From: Aquipuribacter sp. SD81
GTDB taxonomy: Bacteria > Actinomycetota > Actinomycetes > Actinomycetales > JBBAYJ01
NCBI RefSeq assembly: GCF_037153975.1
Contig: NZ_JBBAYJ010000009.1
Location: forward strand, 62,001-126,000
DNA: 64,000 bases
Direction: 5' to 3'
Shown: in pieces, positions 1 to 8,424 of the stretch
Position numbering within the stretch: the first letter of the stretch is position 1
Layout of the letters: the number at the start of each line of letters is the position of its first letter
Translations under genes and position numbers: made by a program
Notes under the pieces: model-generated
Seen by the model: the letters and a program-made list of their open reading frames with translations, nothing else
Told to the model about the DNA's origin: nothing
The model's database searches: none

Positions 1-1
1 G

Positions 2-820
2 GTGCACGCGGCGCTGTCGATGGCCGTCGTCATGGTGAGCCTGGGCGGGGTGTACGTCGGCCTCGAGGCGCCGTTCCTCGGCGTCGTGCAGGTCTTCGTC
101 TACACCGGCGCCGTCATGATGCTGTTCCTCTTCGTGCTCATGCTCGTGGGCGTCGACTCCTCCGACTCCCTCGTGGAGACCCTCAAGGGCCAGCGCCTCG
201 CCGCGGCCCTCGCCGCCGGCGGCTTCACGCTGCTCCTGCTCGTCGCGCTCGGACGGACCGCCTGGCCCGAGCCGGTCGGCCTCACCGAGGTCAACGCCGC
301 CGGCAACATCACCGGCATCGCCGCGCTCATCTTCAGCCGCTACGTGTGGGCCTTCGAGCTGACGGCGGGACTGCTCGTCATCGCCTCGATCGGCGCGATG
401 GTGCTCGCGCACCGGGAGCGGACGGGGGAGCGGCCCACGCAGCGGTCGATCTCCGAGACCCGGCTGCGCCGCGGGCAGCGCATCACCCCGCTGCCCCCGC
501 CCGGCACCTTCGCCCGGCACAACGCCGTCGACACCCCGGCGCTGCTGCCCGATGGCACCCCCAGCGAGCTGTCGGTCTCGCGCGTCCTCACCGCCCGCGG
601 GCAGAACCTGTCGACGACGACGCTCGTCGACGACGTTCCCGCGATCGTCGAGGACGTCGACCCGGACGGGCGCGGCAGCCGCACGGGCGGCGCGCGCGTC
701 GGCGGGCACCCGGTCGACCCGGACCGTCCGCGCCACGGGGACGGCCCGCTCGGCGAGGACGCCTCGACCGCGGACTCCTCCGACGGCACGTCGGACTCGG
801 CCACGACCAGGAGGGCGTGA
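2..820 (+). CDS. nuoJ: NADH-quinone oxidoreductase subunit J (5' end outside window)
   Basis: Membrane subunit of respiratory Complex I, next to nuoK in the usual nuoJKLMN order. The visible frame begins inside the protein: the conserved HAALSM segment is normally preceded by an N-terminal helix that lies upstream of base 1, so the gene is 5'-partial. Hydrophobic helices cover roughly residues 1-140, including the typical VQVFVYTGAVMMLFLFVLML helix. After the last helix comes a long hydrophilic tail of about 130 residues rich in Arg, Asp, Ser and Gly, which is not part of the NuoJ core. Three bases separate its stop from nuoK. Confidence 0.93.
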   Translation: MHAALSMAVVMVSLGGVYVGLEAPFLGVVQVFVYTGAVMMLFLFVLMLVGVDSSDSLVETLKGQRLAAALAAGGFTLLLLVALGRTAWPEPVGLTEVNAAGNITGIAALIFSRYVWAFELTAGLLVIASIGAMVLAHRERTGERPTQRSISETRLRRGQRITPLPPPGTFARHNAVDTPALLPDGTPSELSVSRVLTARGQNLSTTTLVDDVPAIVEDVDPDGRGSRTGGARVGGHPVDPDRPRHGDGPLGEDASTADSSDGTSDSATTRRA

Positions 821-823
821 GGC

Positions 824-1123
824 ATGGACCTGACGTACTGGGTCTACCTCTCGGTGGTCCTCTTCGCGATCGGTGGCGCCACCGTGCTGCTGCGACGCAA
901 CGCCATCGTCGTGTTCATGGGCGTCGAGCTCATGCTCAACGCCGCGAACCTCGCCTTCGTCGCCTTCGCGCGCATGCACGGGCAGCTCGAGGGCCAGACC
1001 ATCGCGCTGTTCGTCATGCTCGTGGCCGCCGCGGAGGTCGTCGTCGGCCTCGCGATCATCATGGCCATCTTCCGAACCCGCCGGTCCGCGTCGGTCGACG
1101 ACGCGAACCTGCTGAAGTACTGA
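824..1123 (+). CDS. nuoK: NADH-quinone oxidoreductase subunit K
   Basis: Small three-helix proton-channel subunit of Complex I, 99 residues, the normal length for NuoK. The conserved [11 protein letters not shown] stretch in helix 2 carries the membrane Glu needed for proton transfer, and a second acidic residue sits in the [11 protein letters not shown] helix. The ATG at 824 follows a GGAGGG-like ribosome site. It is co-transcribed with nuoJ and nuoL. Confidence 0.98.
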   Translation: MDLTYWVYLSVVLFAIGGATVLLRRNAIVVFMGVELMLNAANLAFVAFARMHGQLEGQTIALFVMLVAAAEVVVGLAIIMAIFRTRRSASVDDANLLKY

Positions 1124-1133
1124 GAGGACGGCT

Positions 1134-3083
1134 GTGCTGCTGTCGCCTGTCCCGACGCAGGGGCTCACCGCCGTGCCCGCGACCGGTGCCGAGCCGCTCG
1201 CGTGGCTGCTCGTCGTCATCCCGCTGGTCAGCGCGGGCGTGCTGCTGCTCGCCGGCCGCGCCGCCGACCGCTGGGGCCACTGGCTCGGTGTGCTCGCCTC
1301 CGCCTCGGCCTTCGTCGTCGGCGCGGTCGTGTTCTTCTCGGTCCTCGGCCACGGCGCGGAGGAGCGGGCGCGCTCCGTCGCGGGCTTCTCGTGGGTGCCC
1401 GCGGGCGACTTCCAGGTCGACGCCGGCCTGCTCGTCGACCCGCTGAGCCTGTCGTTCGTCCTGCTCATCACGTTCGTCGGCACGCTCATCCACCTGTACT
1501 CGGTGGCGTACATGGAGCACGACGCGGGGCGTCGGCGCTTCTTCGCCTACCTCAACCTCTTCGTCGCGGCGATGCTCCTGCTCGTCCTCGCGGACAGCTA
1601 CCTGCTGCTGTACGTCGGCTGGGAGGGCGTCGGCCTCGCCTCGTACCTGCTCATCGGGTTCTGGAACTCGCGGCTGGAGTACGCCGTCGCCGCGAAGAAG
1701 GCGTTCGTCGTCAACCGCGTCGGCGACCTCGGCCTGTCGCTGGCGATCATGGCCATGTTCGTGTCCTTCGGGTCGGTGTCCTACACCGACGTGCTCGGCG
1801 GTGCCGCCGGCGCGAGCGAGGGCTGGCTCACCGCCATCGGCCTGCTCCTGCTGCTGGCCGCGTGCGGCAAGTCGGCGCAGTTCCCGCTGCAGTCGTGGCT
1901 CGGCGACGCGATGGCCGGTCCCACGCCGGTCTCGGCGCTCATCCACGCCGCGACCATGGTCACCGCCGGCGTCTACCTCGTCGTGCGCTCCGGTCCCATC
2001 TTCGAGGGCGCGCCCGCCGCGGCGCTCGCCGTCGCGGTGGTCGGCGCGATCACGCTGCTGTACGGCGCGGTCGTCGGCAGCGCGAAGGACGACATCAAGA
2101 AGGCCCTCGCCGCCTCGACCATGTCGCAGATCGGCTACATGATGCTCGCCGCCGGCCTCGGCCCGATCGGCTACGTGTTCGCGATCTTCCACCTGCTCAC
2201 GCACGGGTTCTTCAAGGCCGGCATGTTCCTCGGCGCGGGCTCGGTCATGCACGGCATGAACGACGAGACCGACATGCGCCGTTTCGGCGGGCTGCGCTCG
2301 GTCATGAAGGTGACGTGGCTGACCTTCGCCGCGGGCTGGCTGGCCATCATCGGCTTCCCCGGCCTGTCCGGCTTCTGGTCCAAGGACGAGATCATCCACG
2401 CCGCCTTCGAGGGCGAGGGGTGGCGACCCTGGGTCTTCGGCACCATCACGCTCGTCGGGGCCGGCATCACCGCGTTCTACATGTCGCGGCTGTACTTCAT
2501 GACCTTCCACGGCAGGCGGCGCTGGCACGACGGCACCGACGCCCCCGCGCCGCACCCGCACGAGTCGCCGGCCCTCATGACGGTCCCCATGGTCGTCCTG
2601 GCGCTGGGCTCGGTGTTCCTCGGCGGCATCCTGTACTTCACGCACGCCCTGGAGACGTGGCTGGAGCCGGTCTTCACCGCGCCCGCCGAGCTGGAGCCGG
2701 TCCTCGACCTCGACATCGTCACCGCGCTCACCATCGGCGTGGTGGCGATCGGGGTCGCGATCGCCTTCCTCATGTACCTGCGTCGCGACGTGCCCGTGAC
2801 GGCGCCCCGCGGCTCGGCCCTCACCCGGGCCGCGCGCGCCGACCTCTACCAGGACGACGTCAACGACATCGCCTTCGTCACGACGGGCCAGGCGTTCGTG
2901 CGCGGCATGGGCCAGCTCGACGACGACGTCGTGGGCGGCGCCGTGCGCGGTGTCGGGCGGACCGTCAGCGGCAGCGGCCGCGGCCTGTCGCGCCTGCAGA
3001 CGGGCTTCGTCCGCTCCTACGCCCTGTCCATGTTCGTCGGTGTCGGCCTGCTGGTCGCCGCCCTCGTGCTCTTCCAGCTCTGA
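1134..3083 (+). CDS. nuoL: NADH-quinone oxidoreductase subunit L
   Basis: Large antiporter-like proton-pumping subunit of Complex I, 649 residues. It shows the Mrp-type core ([20 protein letters not shown] near residue 165 and the [16 protein letters not shown] helix near 270). The C-terminal part contains the long lateral helix region before a last hydrophobic segment. The GTG at 1134 is preceded by GAGAGGA and lies 10 bases after the nuoK stop. The identical TGAGAGGACGGC stop/ribosome-site arrangement recurs at the nuoL-nuoM junction. Confidence 0.98.
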   Translation: MLLSPVPTQGLTAVPATGAEPLAWLLVVIPLVSAGVLLLAGRAADRWGHWLGVLASASAFVVGAVVFFSVLGHGAEERARSVAGFSWVPAGDFQVDAGLLVDPLSLSFVLLITFVGTLIHLYSVAYMEHDAGRRRFFAYLNLFVAAMLLLVLADSYLLLYVGWEGVGLASYLLIGFWNSRLEYAVAAKKAFVVNRVGDLGLSLAIMAMFVSFGSVSYTDVLGGAAGASEGWLTAIGLLLLLAACGKSAQFPLQSWLGDAMAGPTPVSALIHAATMVTAGVYLVVRSGPIFEGAPAAALAVAVVGAITLLYGAVVGSAKDDIKKALAASTMSQIGYMMLAAGLGPIGYVFAIFHLLTHGFFKAGMFLGAGSVMHGMNDETDMRRFGGLRSVMKVTWLTFAAGWLAIIGFPGLSGFWSKDEIIHAAFEGEGWRPWVFGTITLVGAGITAFYMSRLYFMTFHGRRRWHDGTDAPAPHPHESPALMTVPMVVLALGSVFLGGILYFTHALETWLEPVFTAPAELEPVLDLDIVTALTIGVVAIGVAIAFLMYLRRDVPVTAPRGSALTRAARADLYQDDVNDIAFVTTGQAFVRGMGQLDDDVVGGAVRGVGRTVSGSGRGLSRLQTGFVRSYALSMFVGVGLLVAALVLFQL

Positions 3084-3093
3084 GAGGACGGCC

Positions 3094-4638
3094 GTGTTCC
3101 CCTGGCTGACCGCAGCCCTCGTCCTCCCCCTCGTCGGGGCGGTCGTCGTCGCCGTGCTGCCCCGCGGCCGCGCCGACGCCGCCAAGGCCGTCGCCCTCGC
3201 GTTCTCCCTCGCCACGCTCGGCCTGGTCGTCGCGATGTCCCTCGCCTTCGACGTGGCCGCCGGCGGGGAGTACCAGTTCTCCGAGCAGGTCGCCTGGATC
3301 CCGCAGCTCGGCGTCTCCTACGCGCTCGGCGTCGACGGCATCGCGCTGTCGATGGTCGCGCTCACCGCGGTCCTCGTGCCGGTCTGCGTCCTCGCGTCGT
3401 GGCGCTCGCTCGGGCACGCGGCCGCGGGCCGGGCCGACGGGTCGTTCTTCGCGCTCGTCCTCGCGCTCGAGGCCCTCGTCATCGGGGTCTTCTCCGCGCG
3501 CGACCTCTTCCTGTTCTACGTGCTCTTCGAGGTCATGCTCATCCCGATGTACTTCCTCATCGGGCGCTACGGCGGACCGCGCCGCCGCGAGGCCGCGACG
3601 ACATTCCTGCTGTACTCGCTGGCGGGCGGGCTCGTCATGCTCGTCGGCGTCATCGCGATCTACGTGCTCGGCCCCGGCGGCACCGACGGCTTCCTGCTCG
3701 CGAACCTCGAGGCGCTGCCGGTGTCGACCGAGGTCGGCCGCTGGCTGTTCCTCTCCCTGTTCGTCGCGCTCGCGGTCAAGGCGCCGCTGTGGCCGGTGCA
3801 CACGTGGCTGCCCGACGCCGCGGCGCAGGCGCCGCCGGGCGCCGCGGTGCTGCTGGTCGGCGTGCTCGACAAGGTCGGCACCTTCGGCATGCTCACGATC
3901 CTGCTGCCGCTGTTCCCCGAGGCCGCGGCGTGGGCGGCGCCGGTCGTCATCGTGCTCGCGCTCGTGTCGATCCTCTACGGCGCGTTCGTCGCCATGGCCC
4001 AGCGCGACGTCATGCGCCTCATCGCGTGGACGTCCATCAGCCACTTCGGCTTCATCGTGCTCGGCATCTTCGCCTTCACCTCGACCGCGCAGTCCGGGGC
4101 GGCGCTGTACCAGGTGAACCACGGCTTCTCCACGGCCGCGCTGTTCCTCGTCGCGGGCATGCTCGCCACCCGCCGGGGCTCGAGCCTCATCGCCGACTGG
4201 GGCGGCGGGCAGCGGGTCATGCCGCTGCTCGCGGGCTCCTTCCTCGTCGCGGGCATGTCGAGCCTCGCGCTGCCGGGCCTGTCGAGCTTCGTGTCGGAGT
4301 TCCTCGTGCTCGTGGGGACGTTCCAGCGCCACCCGTGGGCCGGTGTGGTCGCGACCTTCGGCATCATCCTCGCGGCGCTGTACATCCTGTGGACCTACCA
4401 GCGCATGATGACCGGGCCCACGGTCCCCGCGCTGGAGGAGGTGGCGGCCGACCCGCGCCGCGACATGCGCGCCCGTGAGGCGTTCGTCGTCGCGCCGCTG
4501 CTGGCCGTCATCATCGGGCTCGGCTTCTACCCGAAGCCCGTCCTCGACATCCTCACCCCCGCCGTCGAGCGGACCATGGAGCAGACCGGCATGACCGACC
4601 CCGCACCCCTGTTCGAGGCCGAGGGGGCCGACCAGTGA
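3094..4638 (+). CDS. nuoM: NADH-quinone oxidoreductase subunit M
   Basis: Second antiporter-like subunit of Complex I, 514 residues. The frame is open upstream, but the start is placed at GTG 3094 because it lies 10 bases after the nuoL stop, follows GAGAGGA, and gives a normal NuoM N-terminus with an immediate hydrophobic helix. Conserved pieces include FYVLFEVMLIPMYFLIGRYG with its functional Glu, KAPLWPVHTWLPDAAAQAP, and GLSSFVSEFLVL. Its TGA overlaps the nuoN start by four bases. Confidence 0.97.
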   Translation: MFPWLTAALVLPLVGAVVVAVLPRGRADAAKAVALAFSLATLGLVVAMSLAFDVAAGGEYQFSEQVAWIPQLGVSYALGVDGIALSMVALTAVLVPVCVLASWRSLGHAAAGRADGSFFALVLALEALVIGVFSARDLFLFYVLFEVMLIPMYFLIGRYGGPRRREAATTFLLYSLAGGLVMLVGVIAIYVLGPGGTDGFLLANLEALPVSTEVGRWLFLSLFVALAVKAPLWPVHTWLPDAAAQAPPGAAVLLVGVLDKVGTFGMLTILLPLFPEAAAWAAPVVIVLALVSILYGAFVAMAQRDVMRLIAWTSISHFGFIVLGIFAFTSTAQSGAALYQVNHGFSTAALFLVAGMLATRRGSSLIADWGGGQRVMPLLAGSFLVAGMSSLALPGLSSFVSEFLVLVGTFQRHPWAGVVATFGIILAALYILWTYQRMMTGPTVPALEEVAADPRRDMRAREAFVVAPLLAVIIGLGFYPKPVLDILTPAVERTMEQTGMTDPAPLFEAEGADQ

Positions 4639-6212
4639 GCGCGCTCGCACCGACCGTCTGGGTGCCGGCGGGCGCCGCCACCGGCGGCATCGCCCCGCCC
4701 GACATCGACTGGGCGGCCCTGTCGCCGATGTGGGTGGTCGCCGCCGTCGCCGTGCTCAGCGTCGTCCTCGAGGCCGCGCTGCCCCGCGGGCACCGCCGCG
4801 TGCCGCAGGTCGTGCTGTCGGTGCTCGGCCTGCTCGTGGCGCTCGCGGCGCTCATCCTCACGTGGGACTCCGGTGACGTCGTCACCGCGAGCGGGTCCAT
4901 CGCGGTCGACGGGGTGACGCGCTTCCTCATGGGCACGGTGCTCGTGCTCGCCGTCGTCGCGGTCCTGCTGTTCGGCGACCGGGTCGACGACGAGTCCGGC
5001 TTCGCCTCGCAGGCGTCGTCGGTGCCCGGCTCGCCGGGCGAGGCCGCCGCGCGCCGCGCGGGCCTGGAGCAGACCGAGGTCTTCCCGCTGCTGCTCTTCG
5101 TCGTGCTGGGCATGCTGGTGTTCCCGGCCGCGAACGACCTGCTCACGATGTTCGTCGCGCTGGAGGTGCTGAGCCTGCCGCTGTACCTGCTGTGCGGCTT
5201 CGCGCGCCGGCGCCGCCTGCTCAGCCAGGAGGCGGCCGTCAAGTACTTCCTCCTCGGTGCCTTCAGCTCCGCGTTCTTCCTGTTCGGGGCGGCACTCGTG
5301 TACGGCTTCGCCGCCTCGACCGCGCTGCCGGACATCGCGGAGGCCGTCCGCACGAACACCGACCAGGACGGCCTGCTCGCGCTCGGCTTCGGCCTGCTCG
5401 TCATCGGCCTGCTGTTCAAGGTCGGCTCGGCGCCGTTCCACTCCTGGACGCCGGACGCCTACCAGGGCGCCCCCACCGCGGTGACGGCGTTCATGGCCGC
5501 GGCGACCAAGGTCGCCGCGTTCGGCGCGCTGCTGCGCGTGCTGTACGTCGCCTTCCCGGACAACCGCTGGGACTGGCAGCCGGTGCTGTGGGCCGTCGCC
5601 ATCACGACGATGGTCCTCGGCTCCGTGGTCGCCGTCATCCAGCAGGACATCAAGCGCGTGCTCGCGTACTCCTCGGTCGCCCACGCCGGCTTCATCCTCA
5701 CCGGGGTGCTCGCGCTCGACGTGACGGGCGTCAGCGGCTCGCTGTTCTACCTCGCGGTGTACGGCGTCACGACGATCGGCGCGTTCTCCGCGCTCATGCT
5801 CGTCCGCGACGCGGGCGGCGAGGCGACGACGATCTCCTCGTGGGCGGGCATCGGCCGTCGCTCGCCGGTCTTCGCCGGGGTCTTCTCGCTGTTCCTCCTC
5901 GCCCTGGCCGGCATCCCCCTCACGAGCGGGTTCGTCGGCAAGGTCGCCGTCTTCGGCGCCGCGATCAGCGGCGGGGCGGGGCTGCTGGCGGTCGTCGGCG
6001 TCGTCACCAGCGCGGTCGCGGTCGTGTTCTACCTCCGCATCATCGTGTCGATGTACTTCGCCGACGCCACCGAGGACAGCGCCCGCGTCGTCACGCCGAG
6101 CGCGACCCTCACCGGCGTGCTCGCGGTCACCGCCGCCGTCACGGTCCTCCTGGGCGTGCTGCCCACGCCGCTGCTCGGGCTCGCGGAGCAGTCCGGCTTC
6201 TTCGTGCTGTGA
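4635..6212 (+). CDS. nuoN: NADH-quinone oxidoreductase subunit N
   Basis: Third antiporter-like subunit of Complex I, 525 residues. The GTG start lies in a GTGA overlap with the nuoM stop. Conserved features include FVALEVLSLPLYLLCGFAR with the membrane Glu, KVGSAPFHSWTPDAYQGAP and YSSVAHAGFIL. As last gene of the nuo run it closes the operon. The next gene starts 32 bases later and may be read on the same transcript. Confidence 0.97.
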   Translation: MSALAPTVWVPAGAATGGIAPPDIDWAALSPMWVVAAVAVLSVVLEAALPRGHRRVPQVVLSVLGLLVALAALILTWDSGDVVTASGSIAVDGVTRFLMGTVLVLAVVAVLLFGDRVDDESGFASQASSVPGSPGEAAARRAGLEQTEVFPLLLFVVLGMLVFPAANDLLTMFVALEVLSLPLYLLCGFARRRRLLSQEAAVKYFLLGAFSSAFFLFGAALVYGFAASTALPDIAEAVRTNTDQDGLLALGFGLLVIGLLFKVGSAPFHSWTPDAYQGAPTAVTAFMAAATKVAAFGALLRVLYVAFPDNRWDWQPVLWAVAITTMVLGSVVAVIQQDIKRVLAYSSVAHAGFILTGVLALDVTGVSGSLFYLAVYGVTTIGAFSALMLVRDAGGEATTISSWAGIGRRSPVFAGVFSLFLLALAGIPLTSGFVGKVAVFGAAISGGAGLLAVVGVVTSAVAVVFYLRIIVSMYFADATEDSARVVTPSATLTGVLAVTAAVTVLLGVLPTPLLGLAEQSGFFVL

Positions 6213-6244
6213 CCCTGTGACCGCAGTGACGTCGTGGTGAGCGC

Positions 6245-7300
6245 GTGGTGAGCGCCGCCGGGCCCGGGCCCGGCGGGGCAGGCCGGGCGGCGCACGCCGC
6301 GCGCCTCGAGCGCTACGGCCTCACCGACGACGCGCTGCGCGACACCGTCGTCGACGGGCTGGCGCAGGTCGAGGAGGCCGTCCGGGACGCCGTCCGCAGC
6401 GCGGACCCGCTCGCCGACGACGCCGCCGGCCACCTCGTGCGGGCGGGGGGCAAGCGCACCCGGCCGCTGCTGTGCCTGCTCGCGGCCCAGCTCGGCGCGC
6501 CCGGGCCGCTCGTCGTCGACGCGGCGGTCGTCGTCGAGCTCACGCACCTCGCGACGCTGTACCACGACGACGTCATCGACTCCGCGACCGAGCGTCGCGG
6601 GGTGCCGAGCGCCCAGCAGGTGTGGGGCAACACCGTCGCCATCCTCACCGGCGACCTGCTCTTCGCGCGCGCGTCGGTCATCGGCGCCGGGCTCGGGCCG
6701 GAGGCGGTGAGCATCCAGGCGCGGACCTTCGAGCGGCTCGTGCTGGGGGAGATGCGGGAGACCGTCGGCCCGCGCCGCGGCGAGGACCCGGTCGCGCACT
6801 ACCTGCAGGTGCTGAGCGACAAGACGGGCTCGCTCATCGCGACGTCCGCCCGCTTCGGCGGCATGTTCTCCGGGCTGCCCGCCGAGCAGGTGCGCGTGCT
6901 CGTGGAGTACGGCGAGCAGGTCGGCGTCGCGTTCCAGCTCGCCGACGACGTCCTCGACCTCGCCGCCGAGCGCGCGGAGTCCGGCAAGACGCCCGGCACC
7001 GACCTGCGCGAGCACGTGCCGACGCTGCCGGTGCTGCTGCTGCGCCGGGCGGTCGCCGACAGCAGCGCCCCCGCCGGGTCGGCCGAGCTGCTCGCGGACC
7101 TCGACGGCGACCTGGGCGACGACGAGGCGCTCGCCGACGTCGTCGCCCGGCTGCGCGCGCACCCCGTGACCGCCGACGCGCGGACCGAGGCGCGGCGCTG
7201 GTCGGCCCGCGCCGTCGAGGCCCTCGCGCCGCTGCCCGCCTTGCCGGCCCGCGACGCCCTCGCCGCGGTCGCCGAGGCGCTCGCCGACCGCACGGGCTGA
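6245..7300 (+). CDS. polyprenyl diphosphate synthase (menaquinone side chain, probable)
   Basis: Trans-isoprenyl diphosphate synthase of 351 residues that extends allylic diphosphates with isopentenyl diphosphate. Both aspartate-rich Mg2+ motifs are present: YHDDVIDSA near residue 108 and LADDVLDLA near residue 233. GGKRTRPLL provides the basic substrate loop. Its position directly after nuoN suggests that it makes the menaquinone tail used by Complex I; this is inferred from context, since chain length cannot be read from sequence. Several closely spaced GTG codons precede the frame, so the exact start is uncertain by a few residues. Confidence 0.92.
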   Translation: MVSAAGPGPGGAGRAAHAARLERYGLTDDALRDTVVDGLAQVEEAVRDAVRSADPLADDAAGHLVRAGGKRTRPLLCLLAAQLGAPGPLVVDAAVVVELTHLATLYHDDVIDSATERRGVPSAQQVWGNTVAILTGDLLFARASVIGAGLGPEAVSIQARTFERLVLGEMRETVGPRRGEDPVAHYLQVLSDKTGSLIATSARFGGMFSGLPAEQVRVLVEYGEQVGVAFQLADDVLDLAAERAESGKTPGTDLREHVPTLPVLLLRRAVADSSAPAGSAELLADLDGDLGDDEALADVVARLRAHPVTADARTEARRWSARAVEALAPLPALPARDALAAVAEALADRTG

Positions 7301-7495
7301 GCCGCCCGCGTCCGTCACGGCGCGACGTCGCCTGCCTGCGGCCACGGCGACACACCGGACAGCTCCCGCCGACCGTCGGTGCACCGTCCCGCCGTCGCGT
7401 GTGTCGTCGTGGCCGGGCAGCGGGCCTGTGGACGGGGGCGCACGCCGTCGTCCGTCGTGGGTCGGGCTGGTGACATGGCCGTCGAGGGGAGGACC

Positions 7496-8047
7496 ATGGC
7501 TGCTGTGACCGTGATGCCGCGTGAGGGGGATTGGACGGTCGACGACCTCGACCGGCTGCCCGACGACGGCCTGCAGTACGAGCTCGCGGACGGGGTGCTC
7601 CTCGTGACGCCCGCTCCCGTGCCCGCCCACCAGCGCGTGGTCGTCGACCTGCTGATGGTGCTGCGCCAGGCGGAGGTGCCGGGTACGGAGGTGTTCGTCG
7701 CCCCCCTCGACTACCGGCCGAGCCGGGTCCGGTCCCTCCAGCCGGACCTGCTCGTGGTCCGCAGCGAGGACGTCGGACCGGTGGACGTGCAGCGGCCGCT
7801 GCTCCTCGCGGTGGAGGTGCTGTCGCCCAGCACCCGCAGCAAGGACCTGCTGCTCAAGCGCGGCCTGTACGAGGACTCCGGCGTGGCGTCGTACTGGGTC
7901 GTCGACCCGGCCGAGCCGTCGCTGCTCGTGCTCGACCTGGTCGACGGCCGCTACGTCGAGACCGCGCGCGTCGCGGGCGACGACGAGGTCCGCCTCGAGC
8001 GGCCCTTCCCGGTGACGGTCCGGCCCGGCGCGCTCGGCCGCCGCTGA
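7496..8047 (+). CDS. Uma2 family (DUF820) PD-(D/E)XK-like protein
   Basis: 183-residue member of the Uma2/DUF820 family, a restriction-endonuclease-like fold common in actinobacteria and cyanobacteria with largely unknown biological role. The family pattern is visible as LQYELADGVLLV, then SLQPDLLVV with the catalytic-type Asp, then AVEVLSPSTRSKDLLLKRGLYEDSGV and YWVVDP. The ATG at 7496 is chosen because GAGGGGAGG sits just upstream. The frame is open further upstream, but that part has no family similarity I recognise. It is a single gene with no obvious partner. Confidence 0.86.
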   Translation: MAAVTVMPREGDWTVDDLDRLPDDGLQYELADGVLLVTPAPVPAHQRVVVDLLMVLRQAEVPGTEVFVAPLDYRPSRVRSLQPDLLVVRSEDVGPVDVQRPLLLAVEVLSPSTRSKDLLLKRGLYEDSGVASYWVVDPAEPSLLVLDLVDGRYVETARVAGDDEVRLERPFPVTVRPGALGRR

Positions 8048-8120
8048 CCGGAGCGAGACGGCCGTCCCAGCCCTCGGACGTCCGGTTTCGCGAGTCGGGA
8101 CGGCGGGGGCTACTCTCTCA

Positions 8121-8214
8121 CCAGCCATCCAGAGCGACCGAGAGACCTGGCTCGTCGACGTCGCAGCAACCCCCCGGCAACGGGTGCGGGTGCTACCGCC
8201 AGGACCGATGGAGG
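8121..8214 (+). promoter_or_regulatory. SAM riboswitch (S-box type)
   Basis: The stretch carries the core of the S-box SAM aptamer as found in actinobacteria. GAGCGACCGAGAGACCTGG gives the P2 5' strand and kink-turn, then GTCGC (8160-8164) closes P2 with GCGAC (8134-8138). AGCAACC follows, then GGTGCTA near 8188 and CCAGGACC. P1 can form between CCATC (8125-8129) and GATGG (8207-8211). The 3' side of P1 runs into the GGAGG at 8210-8214 that serves the leader peptide below. This supports translational control, though premature termination is possible too. Downstream genes encode a sulfonate-like transporter, in keeping with SAM sensing. Confidence 0.85.
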
Positions 8215-8219
8215 ATCCT

Positions 8220-8324
8220 GTGAGGTACTGCCCCGGCACCACCCCGCTCCTGGTCGCGCGTCGCGCCGTGGACCTGTGCCGCCGCACCGCCGCGGCGTGT
8301 CCGCGGCGAATGCCGCTGCGCTGA
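8220..8324 (+). CDS. cysteine-containing leader peptide, 34 aa
   Basis: A short frame (GTG to TGA) directly after the riboswitch, with GGAGG at 8210-8214 five bases upstream. The peptide has Cys at positions 4, 20 and 27. Its middle and end read LLVARRAVDLCRR and AACPRR, matching the RRxVDLCRxxxAxCPR pattern of small putative leader peptides found ahead of sulfur-uptake operons in Streptomyces and relatives. The likely role is to sense cysteinyl-tRNA supply through ribosome stalling. It is too short to be an enzyme. One hundred bases separate it from the transporter ATPase. Confidence 0.8.
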   Translation: MRYCPGTTPLLVARRAVDLCRRTAAACPRRMPLR

Positions 8325-8360
8325 GCCTCCCGCTCGGCGCACACCCCCGGCCCCCGTCGA

Positions 8361-8377
8361 CCCGCGCTGCGCGCGGG
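8361..8377 (+). terminator. GC hairpin in the leader-transporter gap
   Basis: CCCGCGC and GCGCGGG form a perfect seven-base-pair stem around a TGC loop. There is no T-run. It lies 36 bases after the leader stop and 47 bases before the transporter start, where an attenuator or a Rho-influenced pause would be expected. Function is inferred from position only. Confidence 0.35.
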
Positions 8378-8424
8378 CCGGCCCTCCTGCGCCGTCCCGG
8401 CGCCGCGACCTCCGGAGCACCCCC

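Noticed and set aside
1059-3215. Long minus-strand frame opposite nuoL
   Set aside because: The product is Arg/Asp/Glu/His-rich noise opposite a certain Complex I gene.
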